A stretch of 64,000 bases of DNA from Lachnospiraceae bacterium. GTDB taxonomy: Bacteria > Bacillota > Clostridia > Lachnospirales > Lachnospiraceae. Of the stretch, positions 7,723 through 14,711 are shown piece by piece. Under the pieces are notes generated by a model. It made no database searches, was not told where the DNA came from, and saw only the letters and a program-made list of their open reading frames with translations. Within the stretch, counting starts at the first letter, position 1; each line of letters starts with the position of its first letter. The translations under genes and the position numbers were made by a program. The DNA lies in assembly GCA_017432565.1 (NCBI GenBank), contig JAFRIW010000032.1:17638-81637 (forward strand), read 5' to 3'.

Positions 7723-8868
7723 CTACTTCCGGGCTGACTGATAGCACCCCAGGATCCGCATATGCCGCGCCTCTTCGCGGATGCCCCGCAGCGCGCTGCG
7801 GACAGCCGGATCCGTCAGCTTCCCCTCAAAATCGATAAAGAACCGGTATTCAAAGCTGCGGTCCTCGATCGGACGGCTCTCAATTTTGACCATGTTCAGG
7901 CCATTGTAAATAATGTGCGACAGCAGATGGTACAGCGCGCCGCTCTCATGCGCAATTTCCACGCATAGACTGATTTTGTCCGCGTTTTCGGTAAAAATCT
8001 TGCGGGGCGATACGATGATAAACCGCGTCGAATTGCTGCTCGACTGATTGACGCCGCAGAGCAGGATTTCCAGCCCGTAGGCCTTTGCGGCATATGCGCT
8101 GGCAATCGCCGCCTGAGAAGGATCCTTCTCCGAGGCGACCTTCTGAGCTGCGAAGGCGTTGTTCTTCATGCCGATCTGCTGCCAGGAAAGATGCTCCTGC
8201 AGGAACCTCTCACTCTGTGCGAGAGACTGCGGATGGGAGTAAACCCGCTTTATTCCGTCCAGATCCGCCCCCGGCACGCTCATCAGGCAGTGCTCGATCC
8301 GGATAATCTGTTCTCCGACAATGTAGTTCTCAAACTCCACCAGGAGATCATAGTTTTCCGAGACAATACCGGCCGTGGAATTCTCAATGGGAAGGACCGC
8401 GTAGTCTGCCGCTCCCTCTTCAATCGAGATCATCGCATCGCGGAAGGTCTCCACGCCGAAGCTCTCCACGCTCTCTCCGAAGAAATTCTTCATGGCTGCT
8501 TCCGAGTAGGAGCCGGCGGCTCCCTGAAAGACCACACGCGTATCCTGGCCTGTGAGAGACGCCACCTGTGTGAAGGCGCTCTGCATCTGGGCGCCCTGTT
8601 CGCTCATCATCTGATACTGCCGCTTGCGGCTCGAGGACATGAGCTGCTCGAACAGTTCCCGCGCACCGAGACGGTTTCTCTCGTCCCAGACCATGGACTC
8701 CACTGCGCGGAGCTTCTCCTGCTCCCGCTGCCGGTCCAGCACGGTCCTGCCGTTTGCGATTTTATATTCTGCAACTTCTTCCGAGACCTGCATCCGCTGT
8801 TCATACAATCGGACGATTTCGCGGTCGATCTCATCCAGCTGCGCGCGATATTCTTCAAGACTTCCCAT
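7723..8868 (-). CDS. pheA: Bifunctional chorismate mutase / prephenate dehydratase
   Basis: 381-aa P-protein of phenylalanine biosynthesis. Residues ~1-90 form an AroQ-type chorismate mutase helix bundle (YRAQLDEIDREIVRLYEQR, then VAEYK). From ~110 onward lies prephenate dehydratase, with VVFQGAAGSYSEAA, LPIENSTAGIVSENYD, and the TRF signature in SSNSTRFIIVS. The last ~80 residues are the ACT domain (LSHIIYNGLNMVKIESRP), the site of phenylalanine feedback inhibition, with the ESRP motif intact. It starts 34 bp after prfA stops, in the same run of genes. No leader-peptide attenuator is visible, and the short gap argues for expression from the upstream yqhQ/prfA transcript. Confidence 0.97.
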   Translation of the reverse strand: MGSLEEYRAQLDEIDREIVRLYEQRMQVSEEVAEYKIANGRTVLDRQREQEKLRAVESMVWDERNRLGARELFEQLMSSSRKRQYQMMSEQGAQMQSAFTQVASLTGQDTRVVFQGAAGSYSEAAMKNFFGESVESFGVETFRDAMISIEEGAADYAVLPIENSTAGIVSENYDLLVEFENYIVGEQIIRIEHCLMSVPGADLDGIKRVYSHPQSLAQSERFLQEHLSWQQIGMKNNAFAAQKVASEKDPSQAAIASAYAAKAYGLEILLCGVNQSSSNSTRFIIVSPRKIFTENADKISLCVEIAHESGALYHLLSHIIYNGLNMVKIESRPIEDRSFEYRFFIDFEGKLTDPAVRSALRGIREEARHMRILGCYQSARK

Positions 8869-8902
8869 GGTTTCCGCCTTCCGGTTCCCGACCCCTGAAG
8901 AG

Positions 8903-9973
8903 TCAGGACATTTTCAGCAATTTGGCGGCCTGGTCGGCCGCGGAGAGCGCATCGATGATTTCATCGAGGTCTCCGTTCATAATATCATCAATCCGGTACA
9001 AAGTCAGCTTGATCCGGTGGTCTGTCACCCTTCCCTGCGGGAAATTATAGGTCCTGATCTTCTCCGAGCGGTCGCCGGTTCCGATCTGACTCCGACGCAG
9101 ATCCGCCTCGGCATCGTGGCGCTTCTGCATCTCCAGATCATAGAGCTTGGTCCGCAGCAGCGCAAAAGCTTTGTTTTTGTTCTGAAGCTGAGATTTTTCC
9201 GTCTGTGAATAGATGACAATGCCGGTCGGATAATGGGTCAGACGCACCGCGGAATCCGTCGTGTTGACGCACTGGCCGCCGTTTCCGGAGGCGCGCATGA
9301 CATCAATGCGGATATCCTTCTCCGGAATCTCGATCTGAATATCGTCATCCGCCTCCGGCATAACCGCCACTGTGATGGTGGACGTGTGAATCCGCCCGCC
9401 GGACTCGGTCTCCGGGACACGCTGGACGCGGTGCACTCCGCTCTCATATTTCAGCCGCGAGTAAGCGCCCTTTCCGGAAATCATGAAGTTGACATATTTC
9501 ATGCCGCCGATGCCGATTTCCTCATAATCCAGCGTCTCTGTCTTAAAGCCCCTGCTCTCTGCGTAGTGCGTGTACATGCGGTAAATTTCGGCGGCAAACA
9601 GTGCCGCTTCGTCACCGCCGGCACCCGCGCGGATCTCCATCACGACATTCCGCTCGTCGTTGGGATCCTTCGGAATAAGCAGAATCCGGATCTCCTGCTC
9701 GAGTTTATCCTTCTGCTCTTTTGCGTCAGCCAGTTCTTCCTTGGCCAGTTCCCGCATCTCCTCATCCGATTCCGAGGACAGAAGCTCCAGCGCATCCTGC
9801 AGCGCCTGATCCGCCTGCTTATAGCGGGCATAGGTGTCGATCAGCGGCGCGAGATCGCTCTGCTCCTTCATCAGCGTTCTGAACCGCTCCTGGTTGGCGG
9901 CAATGTCGGGACTGGCCAGTTCTCTGGACAGATCCTCATAGCGCAGCGTAAGCGCTTCCAGTTTCTCAAACAT
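8903..9973 (-). CDS. prfA: Peptide chain release factor 1
   Basis: 356-aa class-I release factor reading UAA/UAG. The catalytic GGQ motif is in [19 protein letters not shown], and the domain-2 region around [17 protein letters not shown] is typical of the family. The frame stays open upstream into prmC, but [15 protein letters not shown] is the family N-terminus. The ATG at 9973 has a modest GGAAACAGAAG upstream, so I place the start there rather than at an earlier ATG. The gene lies 28 bp downstream of prmC, whose product methylates the GGQ glutamine, a classic pairing. Confidence 0.97.
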   Translation of the reverse strand: MFEKLEALTLRYEDLSRELASPDIAANQERFRTLMKEQSDLAPLIDTYARYKQADQALQDALELLSSESDEEMRELAKEELADAKEQKDKLEQEIRILLIPKDPNDERNVVMEIRAGAGGDEAALFAAEIYRMYTHYAESRGFKTETLDYEEIGIGGMKYVNFMISGKGAYSRLKYESGVHRVQRVPETESGGRIHTSTITVAVMPEADDDIQIEIPEKDIRIDVMRASGNGGQCVNTTDSAVRLTHYPTGIVIYSQTEKSQLQNKNKAFALLRTKLYDLEMQKRHDAEADLRRSQIGTGDRSEKIRTYNFPQGRVTDHRIKLTLYRIDDIMNGDLDEIIDALSAADQAAKLLKMS

Positions 9974-10001
9974 TTCTTCTGTTTCCTTATTTGTTTCCTT
10001 T

Positions 10002-10880
10002 TTATTTCCGAAGGCCGGGGATGGCAATTCTGCACAGTGCCACCCGATCCAGCCCTGCATAGTCTTTTTCGACGCGGATTCCGGTATGACCTGCCTCTTC
10101 CAGCAGCCGGCAGACATCCTCCGCCTGATCGTATCCGATCTCAAGAAGGAGCGCGCCGCCCGGCTTTACGAAGCGGGCCGCCTCCTTCGCAATTCTTCTG
10201 TAAAAGTCCAGTCCGTCCTCTCCTCCGCACAGCGCCAGATAAGGCTCTTTCTGTGCCACTTCCTTTTCCAGTGTTCCGATGACTTCCCGCCGGATATAAG
10301 GCGGATTGGAAACCAGCAGATCAAACCGCTCTGTCTCATCGCCCAGCGCCGCGAACAGATCCCCCTGTACAAAGCGGCTCCGGTCGGAAAGGCCAAGACT
10401 CTTCGCATTTTGCTCCGCGACCGCAAGGGCTTCCCCGGACAGATCCGTTCCGGTTCCCGACGTATTCAGTGAATAGTGAAGAAGAGACAGCAGAATACAG
10501 CCGCTGCCGGTGCACAGATCCAGGATCCGCATCCCGCTGTGCAGCTGCTTCATCGCAAGCTCCACAAGTGTCTCCGTGTCCTGATTCGGAATCAGAACAG
10601 AAGGATTTACGGCAAACGGCAGCCCCATGAATTCCTGGCTGCCGAGAATATAAGCCGCTGGCTCGTGCAGCGCCCTGCGGCTGATCAGATCTTCATAATC
10701 TTTTTGCTGTGCAGGGCTGACCGGCCGTTCCGGTTCAGAGAGAAGTGTCGTGAGTGAAGTGCCGCACACGGACTCCAGCAGAAGCCTTGCATCCAGCCTC
10801 GCATCGGAAATTCCCGCTTTCTCAAGTGCAGCCGCGCCAAGCTCCCACAGTGCCCGGTATCCTGTTCCGCTCTCAGGCAT
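10002..10880 (-). CDS. prmC: Release factor glutamine N5-methyltransferase
   Basis: 292-aa SAM-dependent methyltransferase that modifies the GGQ glutamine of release factors. It has an N-terminal helical domain ([26 protein letters not shown]), SAM-binding motif I ([18 protein letters not shown]), and the catalytic motif [11 protein letters not shown] with NPPY. The start at 10880 ([12 protein letters not shown]) overlaps the end of yqhQ by 8 bp, which suggests translational coupling. The upstream extension of the frame is only the out-of-frame end of yqhQ. Confidence 0.96.
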   Translation of the reverse strand: MPESGTGYRALWELGAAALEKAGISDARLDARLLLESVCGTSLTTLLSEPERPVSPAQQKDYEDLISRRALHEPAAYILGSQEFMGLPFAVNPSVLIPNQDTETLVELAMKQLHSGMRILDLCTGSGCILLSLLHYSLNTSGTGTDLSGEALAVAEQNAKSLGLSDRSRFVQGDLFAALGDETERFDLLVSNPPYIRREVIGTLEKEVAQKEPYLALCGGEDGLDFYRRIAKEAARFVKPGGALLLEIGYDQAEDVCRLLEEAGHTGIRVEKDYAGLDRVALCRIAIPGLRK

Positions 10881-11850
10881 CCCAGTCTTCCTCTTCCTCG
10901 TAATCCTCCGGGAAATCCTCCCGCAGATAAGACTTCCAGTCATAAATCGCCTCAACTGACGCGATGGCGACTTCGAGCATCTGATCGTCCGGCTCTTTAG
11001 TGGTCAGACGCTGTGTCCACAGGCCTGGAAGAGAAAGCAGTTCGATCACCGGATTGGACGAGCGTCCGGCCAGGCGGATCAGCTCGTAGGAAATGCCGGC
11101 GATCACCGGGATCAGCGCGATCCGCAGCAGAATCCGCAGCAGCGGATTATCCACCCGGATGAAGAAGAACAGCACGATGCTCACCAGCACGACAAAGACA
11201 ATGAAACTGGATCCGCACCGTTTGTGGAAGCGGCTGGCACGGCGGGCATTTTCCACCGTCAGTTCATCTCCGCTCTCCAGGCAGTTGATGCACTTGTGTT
11301 CCGCCCTGTGGTACATGTAGAGTCTGCGGATATCCTTCATTGCTGTGATAGCCACAATATAGATCAGGAAGATCAGAATGCGGACTGCCCCCTCCACAAT
11401 GGCAAGAAGGGACGCGCTTCGGATGTAGCGTCCCAGCAGTGTGGAAATCCAGTACGGCAGCACCACAAACAGCCCGATCGCCAGCGCAAAAGAAATCACA
11501 ACGGTCACCGCCGCCAGGATTTTCTCACCCCGTCCGCCGGTCACTTCGTCCGCCACTTTATCGGCGGCAGTGGGCTTCTCGTTTTCATCCTCATAATAAG
11601 AAGCGGAAAGATTCAGCGCGCGCATGCCCAGAATCAGTGAATCAAGAAAGACAAAAACACCCCTGATGAAAGGAATTTTCACCCAGACCGTGTCCTCCAG
11701 GATGCCGTGGTATTCGTCGACCTCGACCTCCACCTCCTGATCCGGTCTGCGCACCGCTACCGCGTACATATTGCGGTGCTTCATCATCACGCCCTCCAGG
11801 ACAGCCTGTCCGCCGATCCCGCAGTAATGCTGCGTGCTTCTTTTTGCCAT
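10873..11850 (-). CDS. yqhQ: DUF1385 (YqhQ-type) membrane protein
   Basis: 325-aa member of the DUF1385/YqhQ family, whose molecular function is not established. The conserved opening GIGGQAVLEGVMM is present. Hydrophobic segments follow at residues ~90-120 (LAAVTVVISFALAIGLFVVL), ~140-165 and two more around 205-245. The YMYHRAEHKCINCLESG motif with paired His/Cys residues suggests a metal site. The start at 11850 is chosen because AGGAG lies 9 nt upstream and the family begins here. The gene sits between rpmE and prmC-prfA, an arrangement that is common in clostridia. A strong terminator separates it from rpmE, so it is reached by read-through or by a promoter I could not identify. Confidence 0.9.
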   Translation of the reverse strand: MAKRSTQHYCGIGGQAVLEGVMMKHRNMYAVAVRRPDQEVEVEVDEYHGILEDTVWVKIPFIRGVFVFLDSLILGMRALNLSASYYEDENEKPTAADKVADEVTGGRGEKILAAVTVVISFALAIGLFVVLPYWISTLLGRYIRSASLLAIVEGAVRILIFLIYIVAITAMKDIRRLYMYHRAEHKCINCLESGDELTVENARRASRFHKRCGSSFIVFVVLVSIVLFFFIRVDNPLLRILLRIALIPVIAGISYELIRLAGRSSNPVIELLSLPGLWTQRLTTKEPDDQMLEVAIASVEAIYDWKSYLREDFPEDYEEEEDWDA

Positions 11851-11877
11851 GATCATTCTCCTCGCGTTCGTAGTTAT

Positions 11878-11915
11878 AACAAAAACGAGGCTGAGGAGCA
11901 CCGCTCCTCAACCTC
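11878..11915 (-). terminator. Rho-independent terminator after rpmE
   Basis: On the minus strand GAGGTTGAGGAGC pairs with GCTCCTCAGCCTC (13 bp, one G-U) around a 3-nt loop, followed by GTTTTTGTT. It lies between rpmE and yqhQ, so most rpmE transcripts should stop here. Confidence 0.9.
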
Positions 11916-11939
11916 ATTTCAATTTCACCGCATCAGAAA

Positions 11940-12149
11940 CTAGTTCTGGCCCAGACCGTACTTCTTATTGAACTGGTCAATACGTCCCTTGGTGGACGCA
12001 GCTCTCTGCTGGCCGGTATAGAACGGATGGCACTTCGCACAGACTTCAACGTGGATGTCCTTGCCCTTGGTGGATCCGGTCTTGAAAGTGTTGCCGCAGT
12101 TGCAGGTCACGGTAACTTCTTTGTAATCGGGATGAATTCCTTCTCTCAT
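11940..12149 (-). CDS. rpmE: 50S ribosomal protein L31, zinc-binding type
   Basis: 69-aa L31 of the cysteine-containing (C+) class, with CNC near residues 16-18 and CAKC near 37-40. These four cysteines coordinate zinc in this class. Family landmarks are [15 protein letters not shown] and [10 protein letters not shown]. The ATG at 12149 follows AAGGAGGA; an in-frame extension upstream is not part of the family. It is transcribed from the consensus promoter at 12261-12289 and followed by its own terminator. Confidence 0.97.
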   Translation of the reverse strand: MREGIHPDYKEVTVTCNCGNTFKTGSTKGKDIHVEVCAKCHPFYTGQQRAASTKGRIDQFNKKYGLGQN

Positions 12150-12260
12150 TTCTTCCTCCTTAGTAAGTGCCTCCTGAGAATGATCTATCATTCACATTCA
12201 CTTGTAAGGTACTTCTCATCTGGTTATAAATGTTCCTGCTGCCAACACGACAGCTCGGTT

Positions 12261-12289
12261 ATTATAGCACGCCCTTCTTCCCGGTGCAA
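12261..12289 (-). promoter_or_regulatory. Sigma-A promoter of rpmE
   Basis: On the minus strand TTGCAC (12284-12289) and TATAAT (12261-12266) are separated by 17 bp. The predicted start near 12254 gives a ~105-nt leader before the rpmE ATG. The -35 lies just downstream of the previous gene's stop. Confidence 0.85.
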
Positions 12290-12298
12290 GAAGTTTCT

Positions 12299-13114
12299 TT
12301 ACGCGCGATAAGTCAGAAAAACAGACACCAGATTCACTGCCATGTGCATCATCACAGCCGTGGAGAACTTTCCTGTCCGCACCATGCCGGCGCCGATCCA
12401 GATCCCCATGAGGAAGGCATAAAGCATCTGGACGGGATTTAAGTGATACAGTCCGAACAGAAGCGCCGAGAACAGGACTGCGGTCCATTCGGCGCGGCTT
12501 CGGCTTTTGCCTGACTCTGTGCCCGCAAAAAACATCCTCAGGCCGGCAAGTGCCAGCCCCCGGAAAACCATCTCCTCGGCAAAAGGCGATACGAAGCCGA
12601 AGACAGCGGCTGCCGCTGCGGGTGAGGCGGCGTACATGATCTCCATTGTCTGCATGTCCGCCGCGGAGGACGGCAGCAGGCCGGTCACGGAAAACAGTGC
12701 ATTCAGCAGTACGCTGATTACAACCGCCGAGGCAATATAGAATGCAGTCCGTGCAATCCCTGCCGCTGTGGCTGAGAATGCAGTCCGCCGGCGGATCTGC
12801 TCATCTTCTCTGAACAGATTCAGATTCAGTGCGATTCTTTTCCGGAGTATATAAACACCGAAAAGCTGCGCTGCGGCTGTCACGACAGCCCGAAAGTCTC
12901 CCTGCAGCTCATACAGGACAGCAAAAAAGCGGCCGGCACCGGCCGGACCGCTGTTCTGACTCATGATAACAGGAAGCATGGAAATCCCCAGATCATAACA
13001 GGAAAGGGCCGCATCCACGATCAGCGTAAACAGAAGAACCGGCAGAACCACATTTTGCACGGCCATCTGCAATACAGCCCTGTTCCTGCTGTCCGAAAAG
13101 GGATTCCGCATCAT
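12299..13114 (-). CDS. CPBP-family intramembrane glutamic endopeptidase
   Basis: 271-aa polytopic membrane protein of the CAAX-protease/bacteriocin-processing (Abi) family. The diagnostic motifs are AEEMVFRGLALAG (EExxxR, residues ~178-190), a His in LLFGLYHLNPVQ and an Asn/His further on in MMHMAVNLV. About eight hydrophobic segments are visible. Its ATG overlaps the stop codon of thiT by 4 nt (ATGA), so it is in the riboswitch-controlled transcript. The substrate is unknown. Such proteases often sit next to transport genes without a shown functional link. Confidence 0.88.
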   Translation of the reverse strand: MMRNPFSDSRNRAVLQMAVQNVVLPVLLFTLIVDAALSCYDLGISMLPVIMSQNSGPAGAGRFFAVLYELQGDFRAVVTAAAQLFGVYILRKRIALNLNLFREDEQIRRRTAFSATAAGIARTAFYIASAVVISVLLNALFSVTGLLPSSAADMQTMEIMYAASPAAAAAVFGFVSPFAEEMVFRGLALAGLRMFFAGTESGKSRSRAEWTAVLFSALLFGLYHLNPVQMLYAFLMGIWIGAGMVRTGKFSTAVMMHMAVNLVSVFLTYRA

Positions 13115-13800
13115 GCTTTCTCAGGCGCTTTGTATTCCTCCAGTCTCGCCAGGGCTTTAACGCGTTTGACGGCGTTGTAAACGGCGGGAATCATCAGGAT
13201 AAACAGCGTCAGCACTCCTTCCGTAAAGATATAACTTCCGTTATAGATGGCGGAATATGCGGCGGGGTTCATGCCCTCCGGCGCATACATTCCAAAGAAA
13301 ATATAACCCGAAAGGAAGGAAAAGACAAACCGTCCGATGATGCCTGTGACATATCCGCGGGTCAGACCGTGTTTCTTATCCGCAAAGAGACCGGAGAGGC
13401 CCAGTGCGCCGAACGCAAAAATGTAATCGCACAGGAGCTGCGGAACACTGATGATATACGGATCAATCAGCATCTGAAGGATACCGTATGCAATTCCGGC
13501 AGTCAGACCGGGGCCGAGTCCGAAGAAATAGCCCACCATCGTGATAAAAAACATGGAGAACAATGTCACGGAACCGCCCATCGGAAGATGAAACAGTTTA
13601 ATGAAGCTCGTGACAAAGGCAAGTGCGATGGCGATGCCGGAAAAGACCAGGCGCCGTGAGCCCATTTTCATCCGTTCGTCTGCTTTGCTCAGGAAGCATG
13701 CAAGAATCAGCATTCCGAGCATCAGCAGTACCAGCGCAGTATACCCGGCTGTCGTCAGTGCGTAGGTTCCATCCTCCGTAAGTGTGGCAAAAAATGACAT
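13111..13800 (-). CDS. thiT: Thiamine-specific ECF transporter substrate-binding subunit ThiT
   Basis: 229-aa membrane protein of the ThiT/YuaJ family, the S-component that binds thiamine and works with the shared EcfA/A'/T module (not in this window). Six hydrophobic segments are visible, with SIMMETRICAL landmarks such as PMGGSVTLFSMFFI (~68-81) and an FGLGPGLTAGIAYGILQ helix, both characteristic of the family. The start at 13800 follows AAGGAGG. A TPP riboswitch lies directly upstream, which independently supports the thiamine assignment. The CPBP protease gene is coupled downstream. Confidence 0.95.
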   Translation of the reverse strand: MSFFATLTEDGTYALTTAGYTALVLLMLGMLILACFLSKADERMKMGSRRLVFSGIAIALAFVTSFIKLFHLPMGGSVTLFSMFFITMVGYFFGLGPGLTAGIAYGILQMLIDPYIISVPQLLCDYIFAFGALGLSGLFADKKHGLTRGYVTGIIGRFVFSFLSGYIFFGMYAPEGMNPAAYSAIYNGSYIFTEGVLTLFILMIPAVYNAVKRVKALARLEEYKAPEKA

Positions 13801-13806
13801 AATAAA

Positions 13807-13839
13807 AACCTCCTTCGCTTCAGACTGCCAAAGGGGGTT
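13807..13839 (-). promoter_or_regulatory. Candidate Shine-Dalgarno-sequestering hairpin of thiT
   Basis: On the minus strand AACCCCCTT (13831-13839) can pair with AAGGAGGTT (13807-13815), the thiT ribosome site, at 8 of 9 positions around a 15-nt loop. It lies between the TPP aptamer and the start codon. No terminator with a T tract is seen there, so control is probably at translation. Confidence 0.55.
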
Positions 13840-13859
13840 CACGCGGAATAATCCTGTAA

Positions 13860-13935
13860 ACTGCTTCCTTACGCCGGTATTGTCCGGTTCAAGTAGTGAG
13901 GGTTTGATTCTCAGCTTTCGCTCCCCTAGCGCAGT
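13860..13935 (-). promoter_or_regulatory. TPP riboswitch (THI element)
   Basis: On the minus strand the aptamer shows P1 arms ACTGC (13931-13935) and GCAGT (13860-13864), the core TAGGGG-AGC, GCTGAGA, an ACCCT segment, TTGAACC and the CGTAAGGAAGC 3' core. All conserved THI-box blocks are present in order. It precedes thiT by ~60 nt and should lower thiamine-importer synthesis when TPP is plentiful. Confidence 0.96.
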
Positions 13936-13992
13936 ATTCTTTTTCTTTACACAGATTAGTCTTTTCTCCGCCCTTTGTCAAGAGTGTCAGAA

Positions 13993-14023
13993 GGGAGTCA
14001 CGGGACCTGTCCCCCTGACTCCC
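13993..14023. repeat. REP-like palindrome
   Basis: GGGAGTCA (13993-14000) and TGACTCCC (14016-14023) form 8-bp arms, with inner complementary CGGGAC...GTCCC. It resembles short GC-rich extragenic palindromes scattered in clostridial genomes. No T tract follows on either strand, so it is not an obvious terminator. Only one copy is in this window. The remaining DNA between 13936 and 14042 holds nothing else I recognise. Confidence 0.5.
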
Positions 14024-14042
14024 CCTGATTAAAAAAAGGTAG

Positions 14043-14076
14043 TTGACATATTCGATTTTATCAAATATAATTTGAT
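14043..14076 (+). promoter_or_regulatory. Consensus promoter of glutathione peroxidase with palindrome over the -10
   Basis: TTGACA (14043-14048) and TATAAT (14066-14071) are both perfect and 17 bp apart. ATCAAAT-ATA-ATTTGAT (14060-14076) is a perfect 7-bp-arm palindrome across the -10. A perfect promoter overlain by a palindrome suggests a gene held off by a repressor, possibly a MarR/OhrR- or PerR-type redox sensor; the regulator type is inference. Confidence 0.8.
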
Positions 14077-14123
14077 CAAGCTATAAACAGTTCATTACGA
14101 TTCAATACGGAGGTAAAATAAAG

Positions 14124-14669
14124 ATGAGCAGCTTTTATGATTTTTCTGTAACAGACCCGAAGGGTGTCGAGCATTCCATGAAGGATTTCGAAGGCAAGGT
14201 TGTCATGGTCGTCAATACCGCGACCGGCTGCGGCTTCACTCCGCAGTATAAGGACATCGAAGCGATGTACGAGAAATACCATGATCAGGGCTTTGAGATC
14301 GTCGATGTCCCCTGCAATCAGTTCGCAGGACAGACCCCCGGCACGGATGAGGAGATCCACGAGTTCTGCCAGCTGAAGTATAAAACGCAGTTCCCTCAGA
14401 TGAAGAAATCGGATGTCAACGGCGAGAACGCTCTCCCGCTCTATGTCTTCCTGAAGAGCCAGAAGGGTTTTGAGGGCTTCGGAAAAGGTCCTGCTGCTCT
14501 TGCGATGAGCGCAATGCTCAAGAAGATTGACAAGAACTATAAGGAAAATCCGGATATCAAATGGAATTTCACCAAGTTCATTGTGGATCGCAGCGGCAAT
14601 GTCGTGGCGCGCTTCGAACCCACTGCCAAAATGGATGAGGTCGCGGCCTGTGTCGTTTCCCTGATCTGA
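14124..14669 (+). CDS. Glutathione peroxidase family thiol peroxidase (cysteine type)
   Basis: 181-aa GPx-like protein that reduces hydroperoxides. The peroxidatic site is NTATGCGFTPQY with Cys at ~36, so it is the cysteine and not the selenocysteine form. The family Gln (CNQFAGQTPG, ~71-80) and Trp (WNFTKFIVDRSG) are present. Bacterial cysteine GPx proteins mostly use thioredoxin rather than glutathione. The length matches the family. A good site (GGAGGTAAAATAAAG) precedes the ATG, and the gene is monocistronic behind a perfect sigma-A promoter with an operator-like palindrome. It converges on addA. Confidence 0.93.
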   Translation: MSSFYDFSVTDPKGVEHSMKDFEGKVVMVVNTATGCGFTPQYKDIEAMYEKYHDQGFEIVDVPCNQFAGQTPGTDEEIHEFCQLKYKTQFPQMKKSDVNGENALPLYVFLKSQKGFEGFGKGPAALAMSAMLKKIDKNYKENPDIKWNFTKFIVDRSGNVVARFEPTAKMDEVAACVVSLI

Positions 14670-14711
14670 TCCCGGCAGCGGTATCTCAGCAATATTGGTT
14701 CATCGGTGAAA

